Shown here: positions 27,218 to 35,933 of the stretch, piece by piece
Layout of the letters: each line of letters begins with the position of its first letter
Numbering within the stretch: position 1 is the stretch's first letter
DNA from: Palsa-1392 sp036493915
Lineage (GTDB): Bacteria > Verrucomicrobiota > Verrucomicrobiia > Chthoniobacterales > UBA10450
Direction: 5' to 3'
Assembly (NCBI GenBank): GCA_036493915.1
Contig: DASXPA010000247.1
Location: 1-64,000 of the forward strand
DNA length: 64,000 nt
Notes under the pieces: model-generated
Database searches by the model: none
Told to the model about the DNA's origin: nothing
Seen by the model: the letters and a program-made list of their open reading frames with translations, nothing else
Program-made: the position numbers and the translations under genes

Positions 27218-27640
27218 CCGCTAATTTTGTTCGATGAAGCCGATGCCCATCTCTATCCGGACCTAGAGCGACGATATCTTGAGGTCCTGCGCGAGATAGG
27301 AAAAGACAATCAGTTGGGGCTTGCCTCCCACTCGCCAGAGATGATGATCGCGGCTGGGAGCGGATCGCTTTTTACAGTTCTTAAAGAGCCTTCCGCGACC
27401 AATCCAATCAGTTCGTTGGTGTCATATCGAGCGAGGAACTTCATTCCATTCTCTCGGAAGTTGTGGGTAGGTCTGGTTAGCTTAACCAACGCATAATCCT
27501 TATTGAAGGCGAGGACTCATCGGCCGATCGGGAGGTGTACGCCCTTCCGCAGTTCGCTGGGGAACGACCCGCGCTTGTAGAAAATCGTCCTTTCGGTCGT
27601 CTCCTAAAACTCAGGGCTTTCGTGCGGCGATCAGGGTAAA
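27218..27640 (+). pseudogene. Remnant of an AAA-type ATPase (OLD/AAA_21-like)
   Basis: Begins LILFDEADAHLYPDLERRYL (Walker B with following His-Pro region) and continues SHSPEMMIAAG (switch/H-loop), LFTVLKEPS. A frameshift near 27405 moves to NQFVGVISSEELHSILSEVV, then an in-frame TAG at 27478-27480, then LNQRIILIEGEDSSADREVY, the start of a TOPRIM-like part, fading after LLKLRAF. The N-terminal ATPase with Walker A is absent. This is the C-terminal third of a decayed ATPase, possibly of a defence-related OLD type. Its end overlaps the PDZ gene on the opposite strand. Confidence 0.78.
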
Positions 27641-27967
27641 CTCATGCGGCTCCGATGAGCCACGTTTGATCTTGAGTCGCAAGGTGGCTCCCACCGGCTT
27701 ATTCATTGCCTTTTTCAATTCGTCCGCTGAAGCGCCGGCTACAGTGAGGCCTTCGATGCCGAGGACAACGTCACCCGGCCGTAACCCTGCCTGAGCAGCC
27801 GGGGAAGCCGGGAAGACTTTCTCTACTTCGATGGAGTGAACGGTCGCATTGAAAAGCCCATCCGCCTCGATCTTGAAGGCAACGCCAAACCAACTGTCGC
27901 CGCTCGCATACACCACCGAAACTGCGGCGAGCAAAGTGATCAGGAAGGCAAAAGCAACGCGCTTCAT
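27611..27967 (-). CDS. Small exported PDZ-domain protein
   Basis: 118 residues: signal peptide (MKRVAFAFLITLLAAVSVVY) and one PDZ domain with PASPAAQAGLRPGDVVLGIE and a closing hydrophobic strand (EFTLIAARKP). No protease or other domain is attached. It is probably periplasmic and binds peptide C-termini, perhaps as an adaptor. It is preceded by a short stretch on the same strand whose open frame (ending MNGETAQQIVSRDL) overlaps the start codon; that frame has no convincing start. Confidence 0.8.
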   Translation of the reverse strand: MKRVAFAFLITLLAAVSVVYASGDSWFGVAFKIEADGLFNATVHSIEVEKVFPASPAAQAGLRPGDVVLGIEGLTVAGASADELKKAMNKPVGATLRLKIKRGSSEPHEFTLIAARKP

Positions 27968-28099
27968 AGGTCTCGGCTAACGATCTGTTGAGCAGTCTCG
28001 CCGTTCATTTGGATGACGAAATACCATTTTGGCAGGCGTGTCACTCTAACTTTCCTCGGGATCGCGGAGACGTGGCAGCATCCATAGCTCGCTCGTTGC

Positions 28100-28780
28100 C
28101 TAAAGGTCGATGGTTTCTCCGATTTTCGGGAGCAAAAGCTTTTTACCGGCTTTCTCAGCAACGGCTTGGGCTTTGTCATGATCGATCTCGATCGGGGGGA
28201 AGGTGTCGTAGTGGACGCCGACGATTCGGTCAGTCCCGACGAAGTCGGCCGCGCGCACGGCATCCGCGATATCCATGGTGAAGTGATCGCCGATGGGAAG
28301 AACGGCGAAACTGAGCTTCATCTCTTCGGCGACGAGTTTCATGTCGTAGGTCAGCGCCGTGTCGCCGGAATAGTAGAAATTGCCCTCCTTGCTCTGGATG
28401 GTGAAGCCGCAAGGATTCCCGCCATAGCTGCCATCGGGCATCGAGCTGCTATGGACAGCTGCCGTTAGTTTGATGCGCCCGAACTCCAGGTCGGCCCCGC
28501 CCCCGTGGTTGAGCGACTGCACTTTCTCAACGCCTTTGTTTTCAAACCAGCTGCCGACTTCGTAAGACGCGATCACCGGCGCGCCCGTGCGCTTCGCGAT
28601 CTCGACCAGATCGGCTACGTGATCGCCATGACCGTGGGTCACAAGAATGAAGTCGGCCACAATTTTTTTTGAGTCGATCTCCTTCGCCAGCGGATTTGGG
28701 CTGATGAAAGGATCGAAGAGGAGATTCTTCCCGCCGACTTCAACGGCGAAACAGGCGTGTCCGTAATAAGTGAACTTCAT
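28100..28780 (-). CDS. UPF0173-family metal-dependent hydrolase (MBL fold)
   Basis: 226 residues, the usual size of this family. Metallo-beta-lactamase fold with VTHGHGDHVAD (HxHxDH metal site), a further His in SLNHGGGADLE and HSSSMPDGSYGGNPCGF, SGDTAL (bridging Asp) and VGVHYDTFPPIE (last His). Cytoplasmic. It is related to RNase Z-like and lactonase enzymes, but the substrate is unknown. Start at ATG 28780 (MKFTYYGHACF), the standard family beginning. Confidence 0.93.
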   Translation of the reverse strand: MKFTYYGHACFAVEVGGKNLLFDPFISPNPLAKEIDSKKIVADFILVTHGHGDHVADLVEIAKRTGAPVIASYEVGSWFENKGVEKVQSLNHGGGADLEFGRIKLTAAVHSSSMPDGSYGGNPCGFTIQSKEGNFYYSGDTALTYDMKLVAEEMKLSFAVLPIGDHFTMDIADAVRAADFVGTDRIVGVHYDTFPPIEIDHDKAQAVAEKAGKKLLLPKIGETIDL

Positions 28781-28828
28781 GATGAAACTAAATCGGCGAA
28801 AAACTCACTCTACGTCGTAAGATTTTCG

Positions 28829-28915
28829 CCCTGTGGACGCTTCGCTCTGCGAAGCGCGAGCGGAAACAGGGAACAGTGTCACGTGCCGCGCCTTTCAGAG
28901 GGAGCCGTCCACAGG
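28829..28915. repeat. 87-bp palindromic element at the 3' end of the DUF1844 gene
   Basis: Outer inverted repeats CCTGTGGACG (28829-28838) and CGTCCACAGG (28906-28915), and an inner perfect hairpin CGCTTCGC-TCT-GCGAAGCG (28837-28855). The left 22 bp recur exactly, inverted, at 21386-21407. It abuts the DUF1844 stop codon and may serve as its transcript end. Confidence 0.75.
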
Positions 28916-29347
28916 TCAGGCGCCGTAGCTCTTGGTAAACTTCTTCTTCGATTCCGACTCCGGCTCGGGCGTAGATGGCGAAGCAGGCTCTGTCGCGCTG
29001 GCAGAAGATTCCGTCGGCGCTGCGGGCTCAGGCGCGGCGGCGGACTTGGAAGCTGCGCTGCTCCCCTTCCCCTGCGAAGCCTCGACGAATGCCATCTGCA
29101 AACTTGAAAGCGCGTTGCGTAAGACAGTCGTTTCGTCGTTCGATAAGTTGCCTCGCGTTTTCTCCTGAATCATCGCCAGCTGGTCGATAAACATGCGCGC
29201 AACTTCCAGATTCACCTCCGCCTTTCCGGTCTGCGGGTTCGGGATTTGCCCGAGAAAAAGCGCGGCGTTCTGCGACTGCATCATGACAAACTCGATGAAA
29301 CGCTGAGTGAGTTCTCCGGTTTGGGTGTTGGTTTGGACTTCGGCCAT
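28916..29347 (-). CDS. DUF1844 domain protein
   Basis: 143 residues. The N-terminal region RFIEFVMMQSQNAALFLGQI is followed by VARMFIDQLAMIQEKTRGNLS and VLRNALSSLQMAFVEA, the DUF1844 helical domain. An Ala/Ser/Pro/Glu-rich tail ends in KKKFTKSYGA. It is cytoplasmic and the function is not established. It follows the M16 peptidase gene by 21 nt on the same strand, so it is probably co-transcribed. Confidence 0.88.
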   Translation of the reverse strand: MAEVQTNTQTGELTQRFIEFVMMQSQNAALFLGQIPNPQTGKAEVNLEVARMFIDQLAMIQEKTRGNLSNDETTVLRNALSSLQMAFVEASQGKGSSAASKSAAAPEPAAPTESSASATEPASPSTPEPESESKKKFTKSYGA

Positions 29348-29368
29348 ACGGTTGAGTGGTGAGTGGAG

Positions 29369-31945
29369 TTAGTGAGTGGGCGGCTGGACGGTCGCGAGCA
29401 CGTAAGGTTGTTGGAAGTACTTCGCCGCGACGCGTTGCACCTCCTCGACGGTGACGAGGTTCACTTCGCGTTCCAGCTCCTGGTAATGGTTGAAGCCGAG
29501 ACCGTAAAGTTCGTCGAGCGCGGCCATGTAACCGAAAGAATCATTGCTTTGATTGGAAATGCGTTGCTGACCGATGAGTTTCTTTTTCGCCCGGGCTAGT
29601 TCTTCACTCGTTAGGCCAGTGCGCGCGAGCTTATCAATCTCGTCGAGCAAAGCCGCTTTCACCGCCTCGATCTTCTGCGGATCGGTCCCGAGATAGAAGG
29701 CGAAAAGTCCCGGCACCAGACCCTGCATCTGACTCGCACCGACGTAATAAGCCAAACCCATTTCTTCGCGAATGCGAACGAAGAAGCGCGAGCCGAGATC
29801 GCTGCTCGCTTCGTCGATCAGCTCGAGTGCATAACGATCCGGGCTAAACATGTCGGCGCCGCGGAAGCCGACCATGAGAACACCTTGAGCTTTATTCTTC
29901 TGTTCCTCGACCGCCAGGGTTTTCGAGAGAACGGGCGGTGGCGCGGCGTTCGTTAGGGCAAGTTCGCCTGCGGGCATGGCGGCAAGTGTCTGCTCGAAAA
30001 TTTCCTTCACTTCTTCCGCGCGCACGTTGCCGAAAATGGAGATGACGCCGTTGTTCCCGGTAAGGAGCCGGTCGCGAAAGGCGCACAGATCCGCCTGCGT
30101 AAGCGAGGTGACGGAAGCCGGCGTGCCTTTGGCGCGCAGGGCGTAAGGATGCTGCGGGAAGAGCGTCTGCCGCAAAAGATTACGCGCCACCGTCGTGAGT
30201 TGTTCTTCGTCGGCACGGATGCCGGCGAGCTGGGCTTCTTTTTCGCGCGCGATCGCTTTCTCCGGCAGGCTCGCGTGCAGCAGGATGTCGGACAGAATCT
30301 CGGCGCCCAGCCGCAGGTCGGGCTGTGTCACTTCGAGCGAAATGTTGAAGCTGTTGTTGCCGGCGTCGCTTCCGATGCTACCGCCGACGGCTTCAATGGT
30401 GTCGGCGATTTGTTCTGCAGTCCGGGTGGTGGTGCCTTTGAGGAGCGTTTTCGCGAGAAGGCGTGTGATGCCGTTGTTCGCGGGACTCTCCGCAAGGAGA
30501 CCACCGCGAAAGGCCGCGACCAGCGAGACGAGCGGAAGCCGGGGATCTTCCCTAACGAGAAGACGCAGGCCGTTGGAGAGCGTGAATTTTTCAATCTCAC
30601 CCGCGGAGACGGCCACTGCCTCGGTTGTCTTCGCCGCGAGCGTGCCGGGCGGGTTGAGCGAGACGACCGTGAGATTTTCCTCGACCAAATACTTCGCCGC
30701 GACGCGTTGAAGATCGGCAAGCGAGACCTGTTGCAACGCTTCGAGATAGTCGCGGGTGAAATTGAGGTTACGAGTGACGAGCCAGTTAGCCCCAAGATCG
30801 GAAGCCTGCCCGCGCATGGTGGTGAGGCCGCCTAACGAGTGACTGAGAACGATCTTCTTTGCCTTCGCCAGTTCTTCCGCGGTCGCACCTGTTTCCCGCA
30901 GCTCGACGACGATCTGCAAAATAACCTGCTCGGCGGCGACGCGATTCTGCGGCTCGACCGTGGCGTCGACCCCAAGCAGACCGGGATCGCCTGGAGTGTA
31001 GGAAAAGGCGGAAACGCCAAACGCGAGTCCCGCTTCCTCGCGCACTTTGCGATAAAGCCGGGAGCTGCGCCCGTCGCCGAGCACGGTCGAGAGAAGATCG
31101 AGCGCAGGCACGTCCGGATGCGTGATCTCGGGGATGTGCCAGGCAAGAGCGAGCCGGGTCAGCTCGGTCGGGAACTCCTCGTTCACCTCGCGTCGACCGG
31201 ACTGCGGCGGCTCCGCCGGAATGTAAACCGGCGCGATCGACTGCTCGGGGTAGGCGGCGAAATACTGCGCGAGCTGCGCATAGACTGCATCGCCATCGAC
31301 ATCGCCGACGACAACGAAGGTGAGATTGTTAGGCACATAGCGCGTGCGGTAATAATTGTGCACCTCCTGCTGCGTGAGTTGATCGAAAACCTGAATCTCC
31401 CCGATCACCGGCAGGCGATAAGGATGCCGCTGGTAGGCGGTCTTGAACATGAGCTGCCCGACCATGCGATCGGGATCGTCGTGGCTCATGGCAAACTCGC
31501 GCCGGATCACTTCCTGTTCCTTGACGTATTCTTCCGGCGGCAGGGTTGAGTTCATGGTCGCGTCGGACAAAATCTCGAGCGCACTGGCGACGCCTTCCTT
31601 CGGCACATCGATCCAGTAAACCGTGCGATCGAACGACGTGTAAGCGTTCACGTAGCCGCCCTGATCCTGCACGCTTTGCGCGATCTCGTTAGGCGAGCGC
31701 GTCTTCGTGCCTTTGAAAAGCATGTGCTCGAGGATGTGCGAAAGCCCCGCGCCCAGATGCTGCGCTTCGTGCACGCTGCCGGTGGCGCACCAGGCCTGCA
31801 CGCTCGCGACCGGCGCGCTCCGATCGATCTGCACGATGATCGCTAGTCCGTTAGGCAAGGTCCACCTTTGTGCCGTGACCGGCGGAAAAGTGATCGCCGG
31901 AGAGCTGGCCGGCGGCGCGGTGTTGAGTTGAGCAGTGGTGCGCAT
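29369..31945 (-). CDS. M16-family zinc metallopeptidase, two-half (pitrilysin-like)
   Basis: 858 residues: two tandem M16 halves in one chain. The N-terminal half has the inverted zinc site HILEHMLFKGTKTRSPNE with downstream Glu, so it is catalytic. The second half (about residues 440-858, beginning FTLSNGLRLLVREDPRLPLV) lacks HxxEH and is the structural partner. No clear signal peptide at the annotated start. It likely degrades peptides. Starts 3 nt after the stop of the Minf_1886 gene. Three exact motifs and four near-motifs fall within it, several encoding PN, LT or SLG. Confidence 0.92.
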   Translation of the reverse strand: MRTTAQLNTAPPASSPAITFPPVTAQRWTLPNGLAIIVQIDRSAPVASVQAWCATGSVHEAQHLGAGLSHILEHMLFKGTKTRSPNEIAQSVQDQGGYVNAYTSFDRTVYWIDVPKEGVASALEILSDATMNSTLPPEEYVKEQEVIRREFAMSHDDPDRMVGQLMFKTAYQRHPYRLPVIGEIQVFDQLTQQEVHNYYRTRYVPNNLTFVVVGDVDGDAVYAQLAQYFAAYPEQSIAPVYIPAEPPQSGRREVNEEFPTELTRLALAWHIPEITHPDVPALDLLSTVLGDGRSSRLYRKVREEAGLAFGVSAFSYTPGDPGLLGVDATVEPQNRVAAEQVILQIVVELRETGATAEELAKAKKIVLSHSLGGLTTMRGQASDLGANWLVTRNLNFTRDYLEALQQVSLADLQRVAAKYLVEENLTVVSLNPPGTLAAKTTEAVAVSAGEIEKFTLSNGLRLLVREDPRLPLVSLVAAFRGGLLAESPANNGITRLLAKTLLKGTTTRTAEQIADTIEAVGGSIGSDAGNNSFNISLEVTQPDLRLGAEILSDILLHASLPEKAIAREKEAQLAGIRADEEQLTTVARNLLRQTLFPQHPYALRAKGTPASVTSLTQADLCAFRDRLLTGNNGVISIFGNVRAEEVKEIFEQTLAAMPAGELALTNAAPPPVLSKTLAVEEQKNKAQGVLMVGFRGADMFSPDRYALELIDEASSDLGSRFFVRIREEMGLAYYVGASQMQGLVPGLFAFYLGTDPQKIEAVKAALLDEIDKLARTGLTSEELARAKKKLIGQQRISNQSNDSFGYMAALDELYGLGFNHYQELEREVNLVTVEEVQRVAAKYFQQPYVLATVQPPTH

Positions 31946-31948
31946 CGC

Positions 31949-32386
31949 TCAGGAAGTTTTCGGCGCGGGCAAGGCGGGCGGGAGCGGTTGCAACGGCTTC
32001 GAAGCCTCCGGCTGAAACGGTTTCACAAAAGCGTCGTGAAAGCTGTAGACCGATTTGAAATCATCGAGCGAATCCGACTCCGTTTTCCCGAAAATGCCGG
32101 CGCCGATGAGATTGAAAACCATGTGGCCGATATCCTCGCAGCGGTGGATTCCCCAATAGGAAAATACCGTCAAGGCCATTGGCCCAAACTCCTTCAGCGC
32201 GTAAAGACGGACGCCTTCGAGCAGCTCCGGCCCGGCGACGTGGCGGACGGCGGCGCCGCGCACTTTCTTCTGCTGTTTAGTCGTGTAATCGAGCGCGTCG
32301 CGCAGGAAAACGTAGGCGTCGCGATGATAGCGATTGTCGGCGGCGACAATGGAATCGAGGGCTTCAGCAAATCCAATTTTCTGCAT
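31949..32386 (-). CDS. Minf_1886 family protein (Verrucomicrobia/Planctomycetes-restricted)
   Basis: 145 residues. RYHRDAYVFLRDALDYTTKQ, RHVAGPELLEGVRLYALKEF and WGIHRCEDIGHMVFNLI match the small conserved family I recall as restricted to Verrucomicrobia and Planctomycetes. Soluble, without signal peptide; the Pro-rich C-terminus is probably disordered. Function unknown. It is first in an operon-like set with the M16 peptidase and DUF1844 genes. Its presence is one of the best taxonomic clues in the window. Confidence 0.88.
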   Translation of the reverse strand: MQKIGFAEALDSIVAADNRYHRDAYVFLRDALDYTTKQQKKVRGAAVRHVAGPELLEGVRLYALKEFGPMALTVFSYWGIHRCEDIGHMVFNLIGAGIFGKTESDSLDDFKSVYSFHDAFVKPFQPEASKPLQPLPPALPAPKTS

Positions 32387-32600
32387 GGGAAAGAGGCGGC
32401 GTTCCGGACGGCGCGAGGCCTAGAATAGTCAGGGTCCGCCGTGGGAGCAAATGATCGAGAGTGGGACAAGCGGGCAACGCTCGTGTTCATTTTGCGCGAT
32501 GCGCATCGCAGCTCCGGAAGAAAAACATCTCGCCTGTCTTGGCCGGCGACCTTCCAGCTCGTCAGATTTCTCGGGGACAGGCCGCTAACCTCCAGAACAC

Positions 32601-33935
32601 CTATCGCACCTGCTCCTCGACTGAATCGAGATAGACCGAGATGGAATCGCGGCGGCGCGGCAGCTCTTCCGCATCTCCGCTTGATTTGAGTACATCGGAA
32701 AAGGCTCCGCTCATTATCTCGAGCTGCGTGCCTTCGTACCAGTTCATGTAATCTTCGATGCTGCGTTCCTGTTTCTCGACGACGGTGCGCTTGCTTGCGA
32801 GACGAGCCAGTTGTCGCGCCACTCGATGCGTCCCGCCGCGCGCCAGCTTCCCCATGAGCTGGTAATATTCCTGCACGATCGCGTGATACGACGGATGAGA
32901 GCGCGTGGCGAGGAGCAGCATTTGTTCGCTCAAATCCCGGAGCACGGGGCGGCTCGCCGGGAGCTTTAGATAAGCGGCGAACTCGGCGAGGCTATATTCG
33001 CGTGTCGTACCGTCGCGGCGGGGAATCGAGAAGCGGAGGAGTCGATCAAGTCGTTGCGCGGTACCCGCAGCGCTGAGGATTTCGTAGCGATCAATTACAG
33101 AAAGCCGGGCAACGCTAAGCGACCACCACTTGGCCGGAGAATGGCCGAGGGTCGAGGGGAAGTGCGCCTGGAGATCTGCCAGCGGATCGTTAGGCGCATC
33201 GGGCAGGTCGGCGATGTACTGCGCCAGTTTGTGGCGGCCGTTCGGGCCTTCGACGAGCAACCGCAGCAGGGCCATCGAATAAGCGTCGTGAATCGCTCGC
33301 AGGGGCGCCTCGAGCAGGTCGCGCCGTTGCCTAACGATCTCATTCAACGGAGTGATCCGGTCGCTTGCGACGACGGTTTGCAGCAATTGCGCGGCCTCAT
33401 CAGGATTGCGTCCGGGCATTGACTGAAAAACTCCGTCAATCAACCAATCGGGCGGCGCCGCGTAGCGCGTCCCGACGGCGACGCTTGGGCGCGAGCGGTA
33501 GATCATCTCGATGAGGATCGCGCGGAGCAATTCGCGCTGCACTTCTGGACCGTTGAGATCGGGTATCACGAGAAGATTTAGCTGGAGCTTGAGACCGTAG
33601 CCGGTCTGGCTGAAGTCGAAGTGTGATGCAGGCACCTCGGGCAGGTTGGTCTGCGGATATTCGAGATTAATGAGCAGCGGCGTTTTCCAGTGATCCGGGA
33701 GACGCAGAAGGCGGAGCAGATTGGCCTTTGTCGTTTCGGCGAGATCGCAAACCGCGCCACGCAGCCGAATGTCGTCACCATAAACGATAAACTGCCGCGA
33801 AGCGCTGCTGCTGCGCGCCGTCCCGGCCCGGAGATGGCCTCCTCCAAAGACCATCAGCAGGGCTAGGGGGATGGAGATTTTTCGCTGCACAAAGGTTGAA
33901 AAAGGCTTTGGATTTTTCGCGAAACTGGCGCGCAA
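32601..33935 (-). CDS. Exported protein resembling a degenerate gluzincin peptidase
   Basis: 444 residues with an N-terminal signal or anchor (SIPLALLMVFGGGHLRAG). No family was recognised outright. ELLRAILIEMIYRSRPS followed by APPDWLIDGVFQSMP mimics the layout of gluzincin peptidases (HExxH helix, then PxWLxEG). The metal ligands are replaced (ILIEM for HExxH; D for E), so it is probably not a peptidase. The remainder is helical. It diverges from the YPYYG-repeat gene at 33986. Two exact motif copies lie inside. Confidence 0.7.
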   Translation of the reverse strand: MRASFAKNPKPFSTFVQRKISIPLALLMVFGGGHLRAGTARSSSASRQFIVYGDDIRLRGAVCDLAETTKANLLRLLRLPDHWKTPLLINLEYPQTNLPEVPASHFDFSQTGYGLKLQLNLLVIPDLNGPEVQRELLRAILIEMIYRSRPSVAVGTRYAAPPDWLIDGVFQSMPGRNPDEAAQLLQTVVASDRITPLNEIVRQRRDLLEAPLRAIHDAYSMALLRLLVEGPNGRHKLAQYIADLPDAPNDPLADLQAHFPSTLGHSPAKWWSLSVARLSVIDRYEILSAAGTAQRLDRLLRFSIPRRDGTTREYSLAEFAAYLKLPASRPVLRDLSEQMLLLATRSHPSYHAIVQEYYQLMGKLARGGTHRVARQLARLASKRTVVEKQERSIEDYMNWYEGTQLEIMSGAFSDVLKSSGDAEELPRRRDSISVYLDSVEEQVR

Positions 33936-33985
33936 GTAGGCTCGCTTATGCTATATTTCGGAAAGTAAAAACAGAAAGAAACGAT

Positions 33986-34540
33986 ATGAAGATCGGAACA
34001 CTCCTTTCAGTCGCAGGAGCTTTCATCGCGCTGTTCGCTTTGGCCTCGCCGGCGGAAGCTCAGCATCATGGCGGCAGCGGCCATTTTGGCGGCGGATACG
34101 CGCACAACGGGAACTCTCATTACGGCTATGGCGGACATGGCGGTTATTATCACGGCCACAGCCACGTCAACTTCTACTTTGGCGGCTTCGGTTATCCGTA
34201 CTACGGTTACCCCTACTACGGCTATCCGTACTATGGTTACCCGTACGGTTACGGCTATGCGCCTTACGGATACGGCTACTACAGCGCTCCGATCGCCAAT
34301 TACACCTACGATCCCCAAGGCATCTACCAAGGTCGGGTCGTGAGACGCGGCGATCACCAACATTCAATTGCGGCTCAAGTGCAAGAACAGCTTGCGGCAG
34401 CGGGTTACTACCACGGCGAGATCGATGGCGTCATCGGCGCCAAGACACGCCGCGCGATCCGCAATTACGAGCGCGCCAATAATCTCGAAGTCGATGGCCG
34501 GATCGGTGACGAACTGCTCTCGACGATGGGCCTGGGTTAA
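33986..34540 (+). CDS. Exported Gly/Tyr/His-rich protein with peptidoglycan-binding domain
   Basis: 184 residues. ATG 33986 is chosen because it follows a purine-rich stretch (AGAAAGAA) and starts a signal peptide (MKIGTLLSVAGAFIALFALA). The mature part has a His/Gly-rich segment, then near-perfect pentapeptide repeats GYPYY (15-bp DNA repeat at about 34190-34260). A C-terminal PG_binding_1 domain follows (HSIAAQVQEQLAAAGYYHGE, IDGVIGAKTRRAI, NNLEVDGRIGDELL). It is probably a periplasmic or cell-wall-associated protein. A longer frame from 33896 would overlap the divergent gene. Confidence 0.85.
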   Translation: MKIGTLLSVAGAFIALFALASPAEAQHHGGSGHFGGGYAHNGNSHYGYGGHGGYYHGHSHVNFYFGGFGYPYYGYPYYGYPYYGYPYGYGYAPYGYGYYSAPIANYTYDPQGIYQGRVVRRGDHQHSIAAQVQEQLAAAGYYHGEIDGVIGAKTRRAIRNYERANNLEVDGRIGDELLSTMGLG

Positions 34541-34579
34541 GCGGCTCGTTGCCATAGCTGGCCCTCGAGAAGCCCGATG

Positions 34580-34633
34580 TAGCCCGTGGGGCCGCCGTGC
34601 ATCTTGCCCGGTGCGTCTTCTTCCCACGGGCTA
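34580..34633. repeat. Inverted repeat downstream of the YPYYG gene
   Basis: TAGCCCGTGGG (34580-34590) and CCCACGGGCTA (34623-34633) are perfect inverted copies around a 32-nt loop, in the gap between two convergent genes. Likely a bidirectional transcript-end hairpin or a small mobile palindrome. Confidence 0.65.
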
Positions 34634-34702
34634 GATGCCTGTACCGCGAGGAGGTTGTAATGCCAGCGGTCCCGGCGGAGTCGACTCGGTCGCGCGAGAA
34701 CT

Positions 34703-35443
34703 TCACCTCGCCGTGATCAACGTCACCGACTGCGGATGAAATTCGATGCCAGCGAGCTTGGCGATGCTCTGACGGTCGCGCGCAAGGCCTGCCCACGTTT
34801 TGTGAAAGATGACGTCGAGCCCGCGCATGAGGGGAGGCGAAATCGGCATCCGCCCGATGTAACCGCCCGTGTTCTCGGCGTTGATTTTTCCCGCGTCGAC
34901 CGACACCCGATAGAAGCTGCCGTCGCTCAGGGGAAAGCCGAAAAAGCCCTGGCGGACGTTGATCCGGCAAACACCCTCCTCGAATTGCACGAAGATGCGA
35001 TCGATCGGCAGGAAGCCTTGCTTCGCGGGACTGTTACTGCGGCGAATTGCGGAAGCGAGGTAGCCGTTCACCTGCTCCTGGTTATAGGTGAGCCGCGGCG
35101 GTTGGTGACTCTGAAGCGCGGTGAAGAGGTCCATATTGATCATCGGGGCGAAGGCATTGCTTTTTTTCTCCACCGGCAAATCAGGCGGAAGCAGCATCTG
35201 GATGACGATGGCGAAACAGAACGCACCGAGAAAGATTTTGAGCAAGCGAAGCAGGATGCGCTTGTTGCGTCCGGGATCGGCGGCAAACATTTTCTGCAAA
35301 TGTTCCCGCGTGCTCTCGGCGGAATCTATCGGGGCGCTCTTCGCTTTCAGCGCGCTGCGGTCGAGACGGGCGCCGCAGTTGTGACAATAAATCCGTTCGG
35401 GCTCGTTTTCGTGCCGGCAATCAGGGCAGGTAAGTTTGGTCAC
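34703..35443 (-). CDS. Zinc-ribbon protein with one membrane helix
   Basis: 246 residues. N-terminal zinc ribbon CPDCRHENEPERIYCHNCG with an adjacent basic segment, one membrane helix (LLKIFLGAFCFAIVIQMLL, about residues 65-83), and a C-terminal domain of about 150 residues with no recognised family (VNGYLASAIRR, GVCRINVRQGFFGFPLS). The layout predicts a cytoplasmic zinc ribbon and an exported C-terminal domain. The start is 4 nt inside the preceding fmdB-type gene, indicating coupling. Function unknown. Confidence 0.78.
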   Translation of the reverse strand: MTKLTCPDCRHENEPERIYCHNCGARLDRSALKAKSAPIDSAESTREHLQKMFAADPGRNKRILLRLLKIFLGAFCFAIVIQMLLPPDLPVEKKSNAFAPMINMDLFTALQSHQPPRLTYNQEQVNGYLASAIRRSNSPAKQGFLPIDRIFVQFEEGVCRINVRQGFFGFPLSDGSFYRVSVDAGKINAENTGGYIGRMPISPPLMRGLDVIFHKTWAGLARDRQSIAKLAGIEFHPQSVTLITAR

Positions 35444-35784
35444 GGATTCGCTTCTTTCTTTTTCTTCGGCTTGGCCGGGCTGGCGGCCTTGCTCTCGCTC
35501 TTGGCAGCGGAGCTGTCGGAATTTCCGCTTTTCTCTGCGCCGGCGCTATTCTCCTTTTTCGCCGCTTCCCGATAGTTGTGGCTCCGGTAATCGGTGATGT
35601 AAAAGCCGGAGCCCTTGAAGATCAGCCCCGCGCCCGTACCGAGGAGCCGCTTCACTTTTCCTTTGCCCCACTTCGCCTGCCGGCAAAGCTCCTTTGGGCA
35701 AATCTTGTAAGCCTCATCGCGCATCGACTGGAAAGCGTCGAAATTTTTCCCGCACTTCTCACAGGCGTATTCGTAGGTGGGCAT
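35440..35784 (-). CDS. FmdB-family zinc ribbon protein
   Basis: 114 residues. MPTYEYACEKCGKNFDAFQS is the classic FmdB/CxxC start. A second cysteine pair is expected, and here the knuckle is CPKELC. GLIFKGSGFYITDYR is the conserved middle, and a Lys/Ala/Ser-rich tail follows. Proposed as a regulatory protein in some species; its role is not settled. Overlaps the next gene by 4 nt. Confidence 0.9.
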   Translation of the reverse strand: MPTYEYACEKCGKNFDAFQSMRDEAYKICPKELCRQAKWGKGKVKRLLGTGAGLIFKGSGFYITDYRSHNYREAAKKENSAGAEKSGNSDSSAAKSESKAASPAKPKKKKEANP

Positions 35785-35881
35785 CGGATGCGAAGGACTT
35801 TGCTCGGAAGAACGGTCGCAGTCTCGACAAAATTAATCGAAATTCAAGCTGGCGGCACGCGTCCTGCACCCACTGGCTGTC

Positions 35882-35910
35882 TTGACTTTGAGAAGGGTGT
35901 TGCGTTAGTT
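35882..35910 (+). promoter_or_regulatory. Candidate sigma-70 promoter for the L,D-transpeptidase gene
   Basis: TTGACT (35882-35887), 17-nt spacer, TTAGTT (35905-35910), 24 nt before the ATG at 35934. The -35 is good and the -10 weak. Confidence 0.35.
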
Positions 35911-35933
35911 GCGCTTCCCTTCCCGAAAAGCGC

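Noticed and set aside
27964..28263. Open frame ending MNGETAQQIVSRDL before the PDZ gene
   Set aside because: Most of it overlaps the UPF0173 gene in another frame and the remaining 40 residues have no start codon with a plausible ribosome site; possibly another gene fragment but not supportable.
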